A stretch of 64,000 nt of DNA. Source: Streptomyces aureoverticillatus. Lineage in GTDB: Bacteria; Actinomycetota; Actinomycetes; Streptomycetales; Streptomycetaceae. The position numbers and the translations under genes were made by a program. The first letter of the stretch is position 1. Each line of letters opens with the position of its first letter. The notes below the pieces were generated by a model, which worked only from the letters and a program-made list of their open reading frames with translations, had not been told where the DNA came from and made no database searches. Below, in pieces: positions 37,121 through 45,739 of this stretch. The stretch is taken from positions 806,001-870,000 of the forward strand of contig NZ_BMSY01000001.1 of NCBI RefSeq assembly GCF_014649395.1, in the 5' to 3' direction.

Positions 37121-37611
37121 CACTGCCTCCATGTACAGAAAGCCGTCTGCGGAATCCCAGGAGCTCCGGGAATGCCGCCCGTGCAAGGAAAACCCGCTGT
37201 CCCGGCACGGTCACCCCGCCCCGCACCGGCCGGGCAGGTGAACGAACGTTATCTCCAGCATCGCGCAGCCCGCAGTTTCGTGGTGGAGAGCGAGGGGGAA
37301 ATCACACGGTGGGACACGTTCGCTGCGCGCCGCTCCCGTTTCAGCCGGCACAGGGGCCGGATCCGCCCGGCCACTCGGGCCGCATCCCGCCCGCCGCCGG
37401 GCCGCGTCGGGGGTCGCGCGAGGGGAGCCGCTTGCGAGGTCGCCGCACCACCGCGCCGTCAGCCGCACGGCGCGGTGGTGTCGGCGCGTCGCCCAGGAGC
37501 ACGCCACCGATGGCGCGCCGCACTGCGGGAGGGGCACGCCTCACCTCCGGCTTCCCATGAGAGGCACACGGGGGACAGAGGTGTCTTCCGCGTGCCGACC
37601 GGGAGGTCGAC
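37121..37611. other. Divergent promoter region without a supported gene
   Basis: Between the mutase subunit and the lipase. I see no hairpin, tandem repeat or convincing small gene; short frames on both strands lack ribosome sites. Confidence 0.5.
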
Positions 37612-38466
37612 ATGACGATCACGAGGGTCCAGCCCTTTCGCCGCTGCAGCTCCTTGCTCCCCGCCACGCTGGCGGGGCTGCCGCTCGCACTGCTGAAGGC
37701 GACCGCGCTCGAGCTCGCGATCCTCGCCGGGCACCTCCTGCTCTATCCATCGGGCATCACACAGGAGCGCAGGACCGCTCCCCCACCACCCCCGCCGGAC
37801 GCCCCGCGCCTGCCCACGCGGGACAAGCCCCCGGTGCTGCTCCTGCACGGCTTCATCGACAACCGCTCGGTGTTCGTGCTGCTGCGCCGCAACCTCGCAC
37901 AGCACGGCAGGCAGCACCTGGAATCCCTCAACTACTCACCGCTGACCTGCGACATCCGCAAGGCGGCCGAGCTGCTCGGCCGCCACATAGAAGAGATATG
38001 CGAGCGCACGGGCCACGCCCGCGTCGACATCGTCGGCCACAGCCTCGGCGGACTCATCGCCCGCTATTACGCGCAACGCCTCGGCGGCGACGTACGCGTA
38101 CGCACCCTCGTCACCCTGGGCACGCCGCACGCAGGCACCCGCGTGGCGCCGCTCGCGGACGCGCACCCGATCGTGCGCCAGATGCGGCCGGGTTCGGACG
38201 TGGTGGAGGAACTGCGCGAGCCCGCCCCTGGCTGTCGTACGCAGTTCGTGGGCTTTTGGAGCGAGTTGGACCAGATCATGGACCCGGTGGAGACGGCCTG
38301 TGTCGACCACCCCGACCTGGTCGCGCAGAACGTGCGCGTGTCCGGCATCGGCCATCTCGCCCTGCCCGTGCACCCCGCGGTCGCGGCCGCCATCCGCCAG
38401 GCCCTGGACCTCGCCGAGCCTGCCGTGGACACCCCCGCGCCCGCCGACGGCCTGACGGTCGCCTGA
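37612..38466 (+). CDS. Alpha/beta-hydrolase, lipase/esterase-like
   Basis: 284 residues. A hydrophobic N-terminus (PATLAGLPLALLKATALELA) is a signal or anchor. PVLLLHGFIDNRSVF forms the oxyanion region; the nucleophile elbow is VDIVGHSLGGLIARYY (GHSLG, Ser); TLVTLGTPHAGT is lipase-typical; an Asp and the final His (SGIGHLALPVHP) complete a plausible triad. Substrate unknown. Followed by a 290-bp leader region of the M23 gene on the same strand. Confidence 0.88.
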   Translation: MTITRVQPFRRCSSLLPATLAGLPLALLKATALELAILAGHLLLYPSGITQERRTAPPPPPPDAPRLPTRDKPPVLLLHGFIDNRSVFVLLRRNLAQHGRQHLESLNYSPLTCDIRKAAELLGRHIEEICERTGHARVDIVGHSLGGLIARYYAQRLGGDVRVRTLVTLGTPHAGTRVAPLADAHPIVRQMRPGSDVVEELREPAPGCRTQFVGFWSELDQIMDPVETACVDHPDLVAQNVRVSGIGHLALPVHPAVAAAIRQALDLAEPAVDTPAPADGLTVA

Positions 38467-38756
38467 CGGCCGGCGAGCCGCCGTGACAGCCGGGCGCGCG
38501 TGACCCACGCCTTCCGGAACGCGTTCCGCGCCCCGCCGAGCGGGATTTCGTACCCGCCGACGCGTGATTCCGCTTCCCGAACTCGAACGAATCTCGAACA
38601 CAGAGCCAAAGCTGTGCCCGGGGACCGCCGAAAGGCGGCCGAATGCCCGTTTCCTACGAGGAGGAAACCTGGGGAAGATTGTCGCGCCCGCATACCGCCG
38701 GGTACAGTCGCGGCACTGCTCTGCCAGCCCATGCTGTCGAGGCGAAAGAGAAGTTG
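38467..38756 (+). promoter_or_regulatory. Structured leader of the M23 peptidase gene
   Basis: Holds the hairpin CCGCC-GAAA-GGCGG preceded by GGGGA and followed by CGAAT (about 38618-38645), then a second hairpin TTTCCT/AGGAAA. GGGGACC-stem-CGAAT recalls the c-di-AMP riboswitch core (GGGGACC-stem-GTGAAT) but the 3' ACAGCTAACC element is missing. Regulatory role is inferred. Confidence 0.3.
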
Positions 38757-40394
38757 GTGAACGACCGTCCCCCGCCGGGGCCCCCCACTCCGGCCCCGGC
38801 ACCCGACGCCGACTACGCGCCCTATGCGTCTTACGACCAGCAGAACGCGCAGCACGTCGGCCACACCGGGTACGACGGTTACGACGGATATTCCACCGGC
38901 ACTTTCTCCGCCACCGGTTTCAACGCCCCGGGCGGCTATGACGCAACGGGCGGTTACGACACTTCCGGTTCCGGTTTCGCCGTGCCCGCCACGGGCTTTG
39001 CCGCCGATCCGCTCTTCGGCGACATGCCGGGCGGCGGCCACGACACCGGCCAGTGGTCCACGACCGGCCCGCAGCAGACCCTCACGTACGACGCGTACGC
39101 AGCGCAGCCCGGACACGACACGGGCAGCCCCGACACCACGGGCGCCTGGGGCGGCGGGTACCAGCCGCTCGCGGACATCCCCTCCCAGCCGGGCCCCGAC
39201 TCCACCGCCACGTGGGACGCCACCGCCTGGAACGAGGCGCCGACGACCGGCCAGTGGACCCCCCAGGTCTTCGACACCGGCGCCTACGACGCCACCGCGT
39301 GGAACTCCGGCGGCCACGAGATGTACGGCGGCCGGCAGCACGACCCGTACGAGGCGCCCCAGCGGCACGACGGCTACGACGCCGCGCAGCAGCACGACGC
39401 GTACGAGCGGGACACCACGTACGACAACACGCAGGACGGGTACGACACCGGCGCGTACGAAACCGCCGACGCCACGCACGTGTTCGCGCCCGACGAGGTG
39501 CCCACCGACACGCTCGGCGGCGTCGAACCGGGCACCGGCCTCGCCGAACACGGCGAACACGGCGAACACGGCGACCCCGCCGGACACCCGGAGGTCGCCC
39601 CCGCCGACCGTCCGGAGCGCTCCCGCTCCTCCCGGTCGGCCGCGGCCCGCGGCCGCTCCCGCTCCCGCCGCTCCCCCGCCAAGCGTTCGGCGCTGCTCAC
39701 CGTCGCCGTGCCCTCGGCGTGTGTGATGGGCGTCGCCGGTGTGGCCGCGGCGTCCGTGGGCAATTTCGGCGGCGGGGACGAGGACAAGGAAGCGCGGGCG
39801 TCGGCGCCGGACCCGGCGACGGTGAAACCGTCCACCGCCAACAACAAGCTCGACACCCAGTTGGCCAACCTGTCCGCGGACGCGGGCGACTTCGCGGACC
39901 GCGCGAGCCGCACCCAGGAGCGCATCGACCTCAAGGCGCAGAAGGAGGCGGCGCACAAGAAGGCCGTCGCCGAGGCCGCGCGCAAGGAACGGCTGCGGCC
40001 CAAGTTCGCACTGCCGGTCGCGCAGCGCGGCCTGAGCGCCTACTACGGCCAGGCGGGCATCAACTGGATGTCCGCGCACTCCGGGATCGACTTCCCGGTG
40101 TCGTACGGCACGGAGGTCAAGGCCGCGACCGACGGCACGGTCTCCACGAAGTACAACAGTGCCTACGGGAACATGGCGATAGTGACCGCCAAGGACGGCA
40201 CGGAGACGTGGTACTGCCACCTCTCCACCCACAAGATCGCCAGTGGTCCCGTGAAGGCGGGCGACACCATCGCCTACTCCGGGAACTCCGGCAACTCCAC
40301 CGGCCCGCATCTGCACTTCGAGGTCCGCCCGGGCGGCGGCTCGGCGATCGACCCGCTGCCGTGGCTGCGCAGCCACGGGCTCGACCCGACGTAG
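38757..40394 (+). CDS. M23-family metallopeptidase (peptidoglycan endopeptidase-like)
   Basis: About 545 residues from the GTG at 38757. The N-terminal 260 residues are Asp/Tyr/Thr/Gly-rich and disordered (TGYDGYDGYSTGTFSATGFN). A basic patch precedes one helix (LTVAVPSACVMGVAGVAAAS), giving a type II-like anchor, then a coiled coil (about 350-410) and the LytM/M23 domain: HSGIDFPVSYGTEVKAA (HxxxD zinc ligands), and TGPHLHFEVRPGG (HLH). The zinc ligands are intact. It probably cleaves peptide cross-links. An upstream ATG at 38643 is possible but lies inside the structured leader. A terminator hairpin follows. Confidence 0.9.
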   Translation: MNDRPPPGPPTPAPAPDADYAPYASYDQQNAQHVGHTGYDGYDGYSTGTFSATGFNAPGGYDATGGYDTSGSGFAVPATGFAADPLFGDMPGGGHDTGQWSTTGPQQTLTYDAYAAQPGHDTGSPDTTGAWGGGYQPLADIPSQPGPDSTATWDATAWNEAPTTGQWTPQVFDTGAYDATAWNSGGHEMYGGRQHDPYEAPQRHDGYDAAQQHDAYERDTTYDNTQDGYDTGAYETADATHVFAPDEVPTDTLGGVEPGTGLAEHGEHGEHGDPAGHPEVAPADRPERSRSSRSAAARGRSRSRRSPAKRSALLTVAVPSACVMGVAGVAAASVGNFGGGDEDKEARASAPDPATVKPSTANNKLDTQLANLSADAGDFADRASRTQERIDLKAQKEAAHKKAVAEAARKERLRPKFALPVAQRGLSAYYGQAGINWMSAHSGIDFPVSYGTEVKAATDGTVSTKYNSAYGNMAIVTAKDGTETWYCHLSTHKIASGPVKAGDTIAYSGNSGNSTGPHLHFEVRPGGGSAIDPLPWLRSHGLDPT

Positions 40395-40424
40395 GACACC
40401 CCCGAAGGGTGCAACTCCGGGAAG

Positions 40425-40459
40425 GGTGCAACTCCAGCCCCCGTCGCTGGAGTTGCACC
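40425..40459 (-). terminator. Hairpin between M23 and pcrA genes
   Basis: GGTGCAACTCCAG / CTGGAGTTGCACC, 13-bp stem; the left arm is also a direct repeat of 40409-40420. Possible pcrA terminator. Confidence 0.55.
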
Positions 40460-40473
40460 GTGAAGAGTGTCTC

Positions 40474-40505
40474 CCGTGGCCCCGGGTGAGGGCCACGGCT
40501 TTTCT
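40474..40505 (+). terminator. Intrinsic terminator of the M23 gene
   Basis: CCGTGGCCC / GGGCCACGG, 9-bp stem followed by CTTTTCT. Confidence 0.85.
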
Positions 40506-40543
40506 GTCCCAGGGGCGCTACAGCCCTGTGCCTGGGCGGCGGG

Positions 40544-43054
40544 CTACAACTTCTCCACCGGCGCGTACCGCAGCAGCAGCCGCTTCGGCTTCTCCTCGCC
40601 GAAGTCCACCGTCGCCTCGGCGTTCGCCCCCGTGCCCTTCACGCCGACCACCGTGCCGAGGCCGAACTGGTCGTGTGTGACACGGTCACCGACCGCCAGC
40701 GAGACCACCGGCTTCTCCGACGCGCGGCGCGTGGCGAATCCCTGGGCGCCGCCCGCGCGGGAGCGCGACGACGACAGCGAGGACGCGATCGAGGCGGCGG
40801 GCCCGGACGACGCGGGCGCGCCGACGGAGCCCTTCCGCTTCCAGTCCAGGTGGGCTTCCGGGATCTCCTCCAGGAAGCGCGACGGCGGGTTGTACGACGG
40901 CTGGCCCCAGGCGCTGCGCATGGAGGACCGCGTCAGATACAGCCGCTCCCGCGCGCGCGTGATGCCGACGTACGCCAGGCGGCGCTCCTCCTCCAGCTCC
41001 TTGACCTGGCCGAGGGCGCGCATGTGCGGGAACACGCCGTCCTCCATGCCGGTGAGGAACACGACGGGGAATTCGAGGCCCTTGGCGGTGTGCAGCGTCA
41101 TGAGCGTGATGACTCCGGAGCCGTCGTCCTCTTCGTCCGGGATCTGGTCGGAGTCGGCGACGAGGGCGACACGCTCCAGGAAGTCGGAGAGTGATCCGGC
41201 CGGAGCGGCACCCTCCGGGGTCTCCGGGGTCTCCGCGCCCTCGGCGGCGGTGTCCGCACCCCCGGCGGCGCTGTTGTCCTGCTCGAACTCCAGGGCCACG
41301 GCGGCCAGCTCCTGGAGGTTCTCGATGCGCGTCTCGTCCTGCGGGTCGGTGGACGACTGCAGCTCGGCGAGATAGCCGGTCCGCTCCAGGACGGCCTCCA
41401 GGACGACGGCCGGGCCCGCGCCGGACTCGACGACGGTGCGCAGCTCCTCCATGAGCGTGTTGAACCGCTTCACGGCGTTCGCCGAGCGGGCCGCCATGCC
41501 GTACGCCTCGTCGACGCGGCGCAGCGCCTGCGGGAAGGAGATCTTCTCGCGCTGCGCGAGCGCGTCGATCATCGCCTCCGCGCGGTCGCCGATGCCCCGC
41601 TTCGGTACGTTCAGGATGCGGCGCAGCGGGACGGAGTCCTCGGGGTTGGCGAGGACCCGCAAGTACGCGAGGACGTCGCGGACTTCCTTGCGCTCGTAGA
41701 AGCGGACGCCGCCGACGACCTTGTAGGGCAGGCCGACGCGGATGAAGATCTCTTCGAAGACACGGGACTGCGCGTTCGTGCGGTAGAAGATCGCCACGTC
41801 GCCGGCCTTGGCGTCGCCCGCGTCGGTGAGGCGGTCGATCTCGTCGGCGACGAACTGGGCCTCGTCGTGCTCGGTGTCCGCCACGTACCCGGTGATGCGG
41901 GCGCCCGCGCCGGCGTTGGTCCACAGGTTCTTGGGGCGGCGGCTCTCGTTGCGCTCGATGACCGCGTTGGCGGCGGTGAGGATCGTCTGCGTGGAGCGGT
42001 AGTTCTGCTCCAGGAGGATCGTCGTCGCGTCCGGATAGTCCTCCTCGAACTGGAGGATGTTGCGGATCGTGGCGCCGCGGAACGCGTAGATGGACTGGTC
42101 GGCGTCACCGACGACGCACAGCTCGGCGGGCTCCTGGCCCTCTCCGGAGGGGCCCACCAGCTCGCGCACCAGGGCGTACTGCGCGTGGTTCGTGTCCTGG
42201 TACTCGTCGACCATGACGTGCCGGAAGCGGCGGCGGTAGTGCTCGGCGACGTCCGGGAAGGCGCGCAGGAGGTGGACCGTCGTCATGATCAGGTCGTCGA
42301 AGTCGAGGGCGCTGGCCTCGCGCAGCCGCGACTGGTACATCGCGTACGCCTCGGCGAGGGTCTTCTCGAAGCCATCGGCTGCCTGGGCGGCGAAGTCCTC
42401 CTCGTCGATCAGCTCGTTCTTCAGGTTGGAGATCTTGGCGCTGAAGGACTTCGGCGGGAACTTCTTCGGGTCCAGGTCGAGGTCGCGGCAGACCAGGGCC
42501 ATCAGGCGCTTGGAGTCGGCGGCGTCGTAGATCGAGAAGGAGGACGTGAAGCCCAGCTTCTTGTACTCACGGCGGAGGATGCGTACGCACGCGCTGTGGA
42601 ACGTCGACACCCACATCGCGCCCGCGCGCGGGCCGACGAGCTGCTCGACGCGCTCCTTCATCTCGCCCGCGGCCTTGTTGGTGAACGTGATCGCGAGGAT
42701 CTGGCCGGGGTGCACACCGCGCTCCGCGAGGAGGTACGCGATGCGGTGGGTGAGCACGCGCGTCTTGCCGGAGCCGGCGCCCGCGACGATGAGCAGGGGG
42801 GAGCCGGCGTGCACGACGGCCGCGCGCTGGTTCTCGTTCAGGCCGTCGAGCAGCGCCGCCGGGTCGATCGCGGGGCGGGGGGCGCCGTCCCTGTAGTACC
42901 CGTCCCGGGGTGCGGGCGCGTCGAACTTCCCTTGGAACAGGTCGTCCGGAATGGGCTCCGGAGCGCTGTCCTCGGGCGGCGGCGGGGGTTCCTCGTCGTG
43001 GCCCTGCGAGGGCTTGAGGTCCGCCAGGAAGCTGTCGTCAAAGAGGCTGCTCAT
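40544..43054 (-). CDS. pcrA: UvrD/PcrA-family ATP-dependent DNA helicase
   Basis: 3'-5' helicase of repair and replication-fork processing. 836 residues. Walker A GAGSGKT at 92-98; AITFTNKAAGEMKERV (Ia); DEYQDTN (Walker B region); VVGDADQSIYAFRGA (III); QNYRSTQ (IV); TAKGLEFPVVFLTGMEDG (V); YVGITRARERLYL (VI). The C-terminal LAVGDRVTHDQFGLGTVVGV domain is the Tudor-like RNA-polymerase-binding module of PcrA. The acidic N-terminal 60 residues are actinobacterial. ATG at 43054 has no ribosome site and lies 10 bp from a -10, so it is probably leaderless. Confidence 0.96.
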   Translation of the reverse strand: MSSLFDDSFLADLKPSQGHDEEPPPPPEDSAPEPIPDDLFQGKFDAPAPRDGYYRDGAPRPAIDPAALLDGLNENQRAAVVHAGSPLLIVAGAGSGKTRVLTHRIAYLLAERGVHPGQILAITFTNKAAGEMKERVEQLVGPRAGAMWVSTFHSACVRILRREYKKLGFTSSFSIYDAADSKRLMALVCRDLDLDPKKFPPKSFSAKISNLKNELIDEEDFAAQAADGFEKTLAEAYAMYQSRLREASALDFDDLIMTTVHLLRAFPDVAEHYRRRFRHVMVDEYQDTNHAQYALVRELVGPSGEGQEPAELCVVGDADQSIYAFRGATIRNILQFEEDYPDATTILLEQNYRSTQTILTAANAVIERNESRRPKNLWTNAGAGARITGYVADTEHDEAQFVADEIDRLTDAGDAKAGDVAIFYRTNAQSRVFEEIFIRVGLPYKVVGGVRFYERKEVRDVLAYLRVLANPEDSVPLRRILNVPKRGIGDRAEAMIDALAQREKISFPQALRRVDEAYGMAARSANAVKRFNTLMEELRTVVESGAGPAVVLEAVLERTGYLAELQSSTDPQDETRIENLQELAAVALEFEQDNSAAGGADTAAEGAETPETPEGAAPAGSLSDFLERVALVADSDQIPDEEDDGSGVITLMTLHTAKGLEFPVVFLTGMEDGVFPHMRALGQVKELEEERRLAYVGITRARERLYLTRSSMRSAWGQPSYNPPSRFLEEIPEAHLDWKRKGSVGAPASSGPAASIASSLSSSRSRAGGAQGFATRRASEKPVVSLAVGDRVTHDQFGLGTVVGVKGTGANAEATVDFGEEKPKRLLLRYAPVEKL

Positions 43055-43063
43055 CGCCTCCCG

Positions 43064-43086
43064 AGTCTAGGCGGCCCCACTGACAA
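43064..43086 (-). promoter_or_regulatory. PafBC/RecA-NDp DNA-damage promoter of pcrA
   Basis: On the minus strand TTGTCAGTG, 8 nt (GGGCCGCC), TAGACT: a full consensus match. The -10 ends 9 nt before the pcrA ATG. Same element as at 33238-33260. Confidence 0.78.
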
Positions 43087-43337
43087 CCCGCCCCGGGTTC
43101 CGGGAGGCCGCCCCGTTCCCGGCCAGGTTCCGGCCACCCCCTGCGCTGTGCGCCCGGGCCGTCACGGTGTGCCACGGCCGGACGGGCCCGTGTCAGGGCG
43201 GCGCCAAGGGCTTCGTAAAGTCACGAAAATGTATCGGGCATATCGAACATCAACCTTCCCTCGCGCCGCACCAGTTGGCTAGCGTGCTGCGCGGGCCGCA
43301 CGTCCCCCCACCGGCGAACCCCGCCGGGCACGCGCGG

Positions 43338-43475
43338 CCTCCGCCGAGTCCGACGCGTTCGGAGCCGGGGACCCACCATGTTCCTGGGGTGAATCGGTCC
43401 CGTACCGCGTACGGGACGGTAGGGCAGCCTTCCGACATACCCGCCCGAACCCGACAGCTAACCCGGTAGGCGGTC
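43338..43475 (+). promoter_or_regulatory. c-di-AMP riboswitch (ydaO-yuaA type)
   Basis: All the core elements of the family are present in order: outer stem CCGCC (43341) with GGCGG (43469), GGGGACCCA, TGGGGTGAATC, a variable hairpin (GTCCCGTACCGCGTACGGGAC), and CCGAACCCGACAGCTAACCC at the 3' side. It ends about 20 nt before the NlpC/P60 start. In Streptomyces this class controls wall hydrolases and normally switches expression off when c-di-AMP is bound. Confidence 0.92.
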
Positions 43476-43495
43476 CACGGAAGGAGTCGCCAGCT

Positions 43496-44743
43496 TTGGC
43501 GTCGCACCGCAAGCCGCGCAGCCGCTCAGCCCTGATACGCACGACCCCGGCCCTCGGCATCACGACCGCCGCCCTGACCTCGGTGGCCGTGCTCTCGCAG
43601 AGCGCGAACGCCGCGCCGTCCGCCCCCGCCGAGCCCGGGAAGCCCAGTCTCGAAGAGGTCCAGAAGAAGGTCGACGACCTCTACCACCAGGCCGGAGTGG
43701 CCACCCAGAAGTACAACTCCGCCAAGGAGCGCACCGACAAGCAGCGCAAGAAGGTCGACCGGCTCCTGGACGACGTGGCCAAGCGCACGGACAGCCTGAA
43801 CGAGGCCCGGCGGGAGCTCGGCTCCTTCGCCGCCGCGCAGTACCGCACCGGGGGCGTCTCCGAGACCGCCACGATGATGCTCGCCGACGACCCGCAGGGC
43901 TTCTTCGACCAGAACCACCTCGCCGACCGGCTCACCAGCCGGCAGAAGAAGGCCGTCGACGACTACCAGACGCAGCAGGCCGCCGCGACCAAGCAGCGCG
44001 CGAAGGCCGCGAAGAGCCTGAAGACGCTCGGTGACTCGCGGGACGACCTGAAGGCGAGCAAGCAGACGGTCCAGACGAAGCTGACCGAGGCGCGCTCGCT
44101 CCTGTCGAAGCTGACCGCCGAGGAGAAGGCGCGCCTCGCCGCGATCGAGAAGCGGAAGGAAGAGGCAGCCAAGCGCAAGGCCGCCGAGCTGGCGCGCAAG
44201 CAGGCCGAGGCGGAGCGCAAGCGGAAGGCGGAGGAGGCCGCGGAGCGGCGCGAGCGGGAACGGGAGCAGGGGCAGGACCAGGGGTCCGGGTCCGGCTCGG
44301 GTTCGGGTTCCGGGTCGGACACCGGCTCAGGGTCGGGGTCGGGCTCTGGGTCCGACACGGGTTCCGGCTCGGGGAGCACGGACGGCAGCTACGCCGCCAA
44401 GGCCGAGAAGGTGATCGCCTTCGCCGAGAAGCAGATGGGCAAGCCCTACGTGTGGGGCGCCACCGGGCCGGACTCCTTCGACTGCTCGGGGCTCACTCAG
44501 GCCGCCTGGAAGACCGCCGGCATCTCGCTTCCGCGCACCACCTGGGACCAGGTGAAGGTCGGCACGACCGTCTCGACGTCCAGCGCCAAGCCGGGCGACC
44601 TGGTCTTCTTCTACGACGACATCAGCCACGTCGGCATCTACATAGGCAACGGCAAGATGATCCACGCCCCGAAGCCGGGCGCGAACGTCCGGGTCGAGTC
44701 GATCTACTACATGCCGATCCACAGCGTGGTGCGGCCGGCGTAA
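43496..44743 (+). CDS. Secreted NlpC/P60 peptidoglycan hydrolase
   Basis: 415 residues starting with TTG at 43496, 9 nt after AAGGAG. Signal peptide to about residue 38 (SVAVLSQSANA-A); a long coiled coil (about 45-245, KYNSAKERTDKQRKKVDRLL); a Gly/Ser/Asp tandem linker (GSGSGSDTGS) at about 260-297; and the NlpC/P60 domain at about 303-415 with catalytic Cys330 (DSFDCSGL), His378 (ISHVG) and His390 (IHAP). It probably cuts D-Glu-diamino acid bonds of stem peptides. Under a c-di-AMP riboswitch. Paralogous to 45740-46822. Confidence 0.94.
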   Translation: MASHRKPRSRSALIRTTPALGITTAALTSVAVLSQSANAAPSAPAEPGKPSLEEVQKKVDDLYHQAGVATQKYNSAKERTDKQRKKVDRLLDDVAKRTDSLNEARRELGSFAAAQYRTGGVSETATMMLADDPQGFFDQNHLADRLTSRQKKAVDDYQTQQAAATKQRAKAAKSLKTLGDSRDDLKASKQTVQTKLTEARSLLSKLTAEEKARLAAIEKRKEEAAKRKAAELARKQAEAERKRKAEEAAERREREREQGQDQGSGSGSGSGSGSDTGSGSGSGSGSDTGSGSGSTDGSYAAKAEKVIAFAEKQMGKPYVWGATGPDSFDCSGLTQAAWKTAGISLPRTTWDQVKVGTTVSTSSAKPGDLVFFYDDISHVGIYIGNGKMIHAPKPGANVRVESIYYMPIHSVVRPA

Positions 44744-44757
44744 ATCACCGCGGCGTA

Positions 44758-44799
44758 AATCGCTGTCTACGTAGAAGCAATCGCTGTCTACGTAGAAGC
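44758..44799. repeat. Two perfect 21-bp direct repeats
   Basis: AATCGCTGTCTACGTAGAAG plus C, at 44758-44778 and 44779-44799. Each contains the palindrome CTACGTAG. Lies between the NlpC stop and a bidirectional terminator. Confidence 0.9.
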
Positions 44800-44811
44800 G
44801 CGAAAACGTCT

Positions 44812-44861
44812 CACGTGCGTGTGGGCCCGCCCCTGAGCAGGGGCGGGCCCACACGCACGTG
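44812..44861. terminator. Very strong bidirectional terminator
   Basis: A perfect 22-bp stem (CACGTGCGTGTGGGCCCGCC and CC, with its complement) and loop TGAGCA, between convergent genes. Confidence 0.9.
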
Positions 44862-44872
44862 GTGAGGACGGT

Positions 44873-45226
44873 CTACGTCCAGAGGACCGCGATGAAGATG
44901 TTCGCCGTCGTGAGCGCGCCGACCGCCCCGAACATCCCCTTGTCGACCTTCTCCTCGTCCCGCTTCACGTACACGAGCGCGAGGATCACGATCAGCAGCG
45001 CGAGCTTGATGCCGATCTTGAGGTTGTTGACCGTGTTGTCGTCGGCCTGGTTGAGGCCGACCAGCACCACACCGGTGACCAGCATGGTCAGCGCGCCGTG
45101 CAGCATCGCGGGGCTGAACCGGGCCGTGCCGTCGCCCATCGCCTTCATCTGGGTGAGGAAGCCGCCCAGGAGCGAGGCGATGCCGATGATGTGCAGGCCG
45201 ACGAAGAAATGGATGAGTACGTCCAT
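44873..45226 (-). CDS. Small four-helix membrane protein of unknown function
   Basis: 117 residues with four hydrophobic helices: FFVGLHIIGIASLLGGFL, LHGALTMLVTGVVLVGL, IGIKLALLIVILALVYV and GAVGALTTANIFIAVLW. Short loops carry QMKAMGDGTARFSP and KRDEEKVDK. Conserved-looking Streptomyces integral membrane protein with no assigned role. ATG at 45226. Convergent with the NlpC gene. Confidence 0.82.
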   Translation of the reverse strand: MDVLIHFFVGLHIIGIASLLGGFLTQMKAMGDGTARFSPAMLHGALTMLVTGVVLVGLNQADDNTVNNLKIGIKLALLIVILALVYVKRDEEKVDKGMFGAVGALTTANIFIAVLWT

Positions 45227-45739
45227 GGGGCGGAGCCTAATTCGCGGGCCTCGGCGCCGGTCGGGCGGGGCGGGACGGGTGGGCCGGGGCTGCGAGTCGG
45301 GCAGGACCGTCCGGGGAGCCTTGTCACCGCCCAGAGGGCGCTACCACCCCTCACCAGACAGGCGGGCCACAAACGCCACATCGGTCACCCGGGCCGCGAA
45401 ACCGGTCACCGACGCCGGGTCGGGTCGCTCGCATTCGTTCAGTCCTCGCCCCGCATGCGCCGTTAGCGAACATCAGGTCACGAACCGGTGACGGTGAGGT
45501 TTAGCGTCCTCGTCAGGTGACCGGCTCCCCACCGTCGTCCGGACCAGGGACGGCAGTCGGCCACCTCCGCCGAGAAAGTCCGGCGGCGTCCCGCTCCCCC
45601 TGTGCGAGGCGCCGCCGGACCGGTGCCGCACCAGTCGTACGACGCGTACGGCGCGTCCCACCCGCACGACCTGAACGCCGCGTACGTCCCGGGCGGCACC
45701 GGCGACGGACCCGGCCACAAGGAAGGACGTGGAGCCTCC
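45227..45739. promoter_or_regulatory. Long leader/promoter region of the second NlpC/P60 gene
   Basis: Contains the palindrome GTCAC-GAACCG-GTGAC (45477-45492). I looked for a ydaO-type riboswitch and did not find its core. A reading frame in phase with the gene extends back to 45602 (YDAYGASHPHDLNAAYVPGG), so the protein could start earlier. Confidence 0.4.

Noticed and set aside
45227-45739. Second c-di-AMP riboswitch before the NlpC/P60 paralogue
   Set aside because: The GGGGACC, GGTGAAT and ACAGCTAACC core elements are absent.
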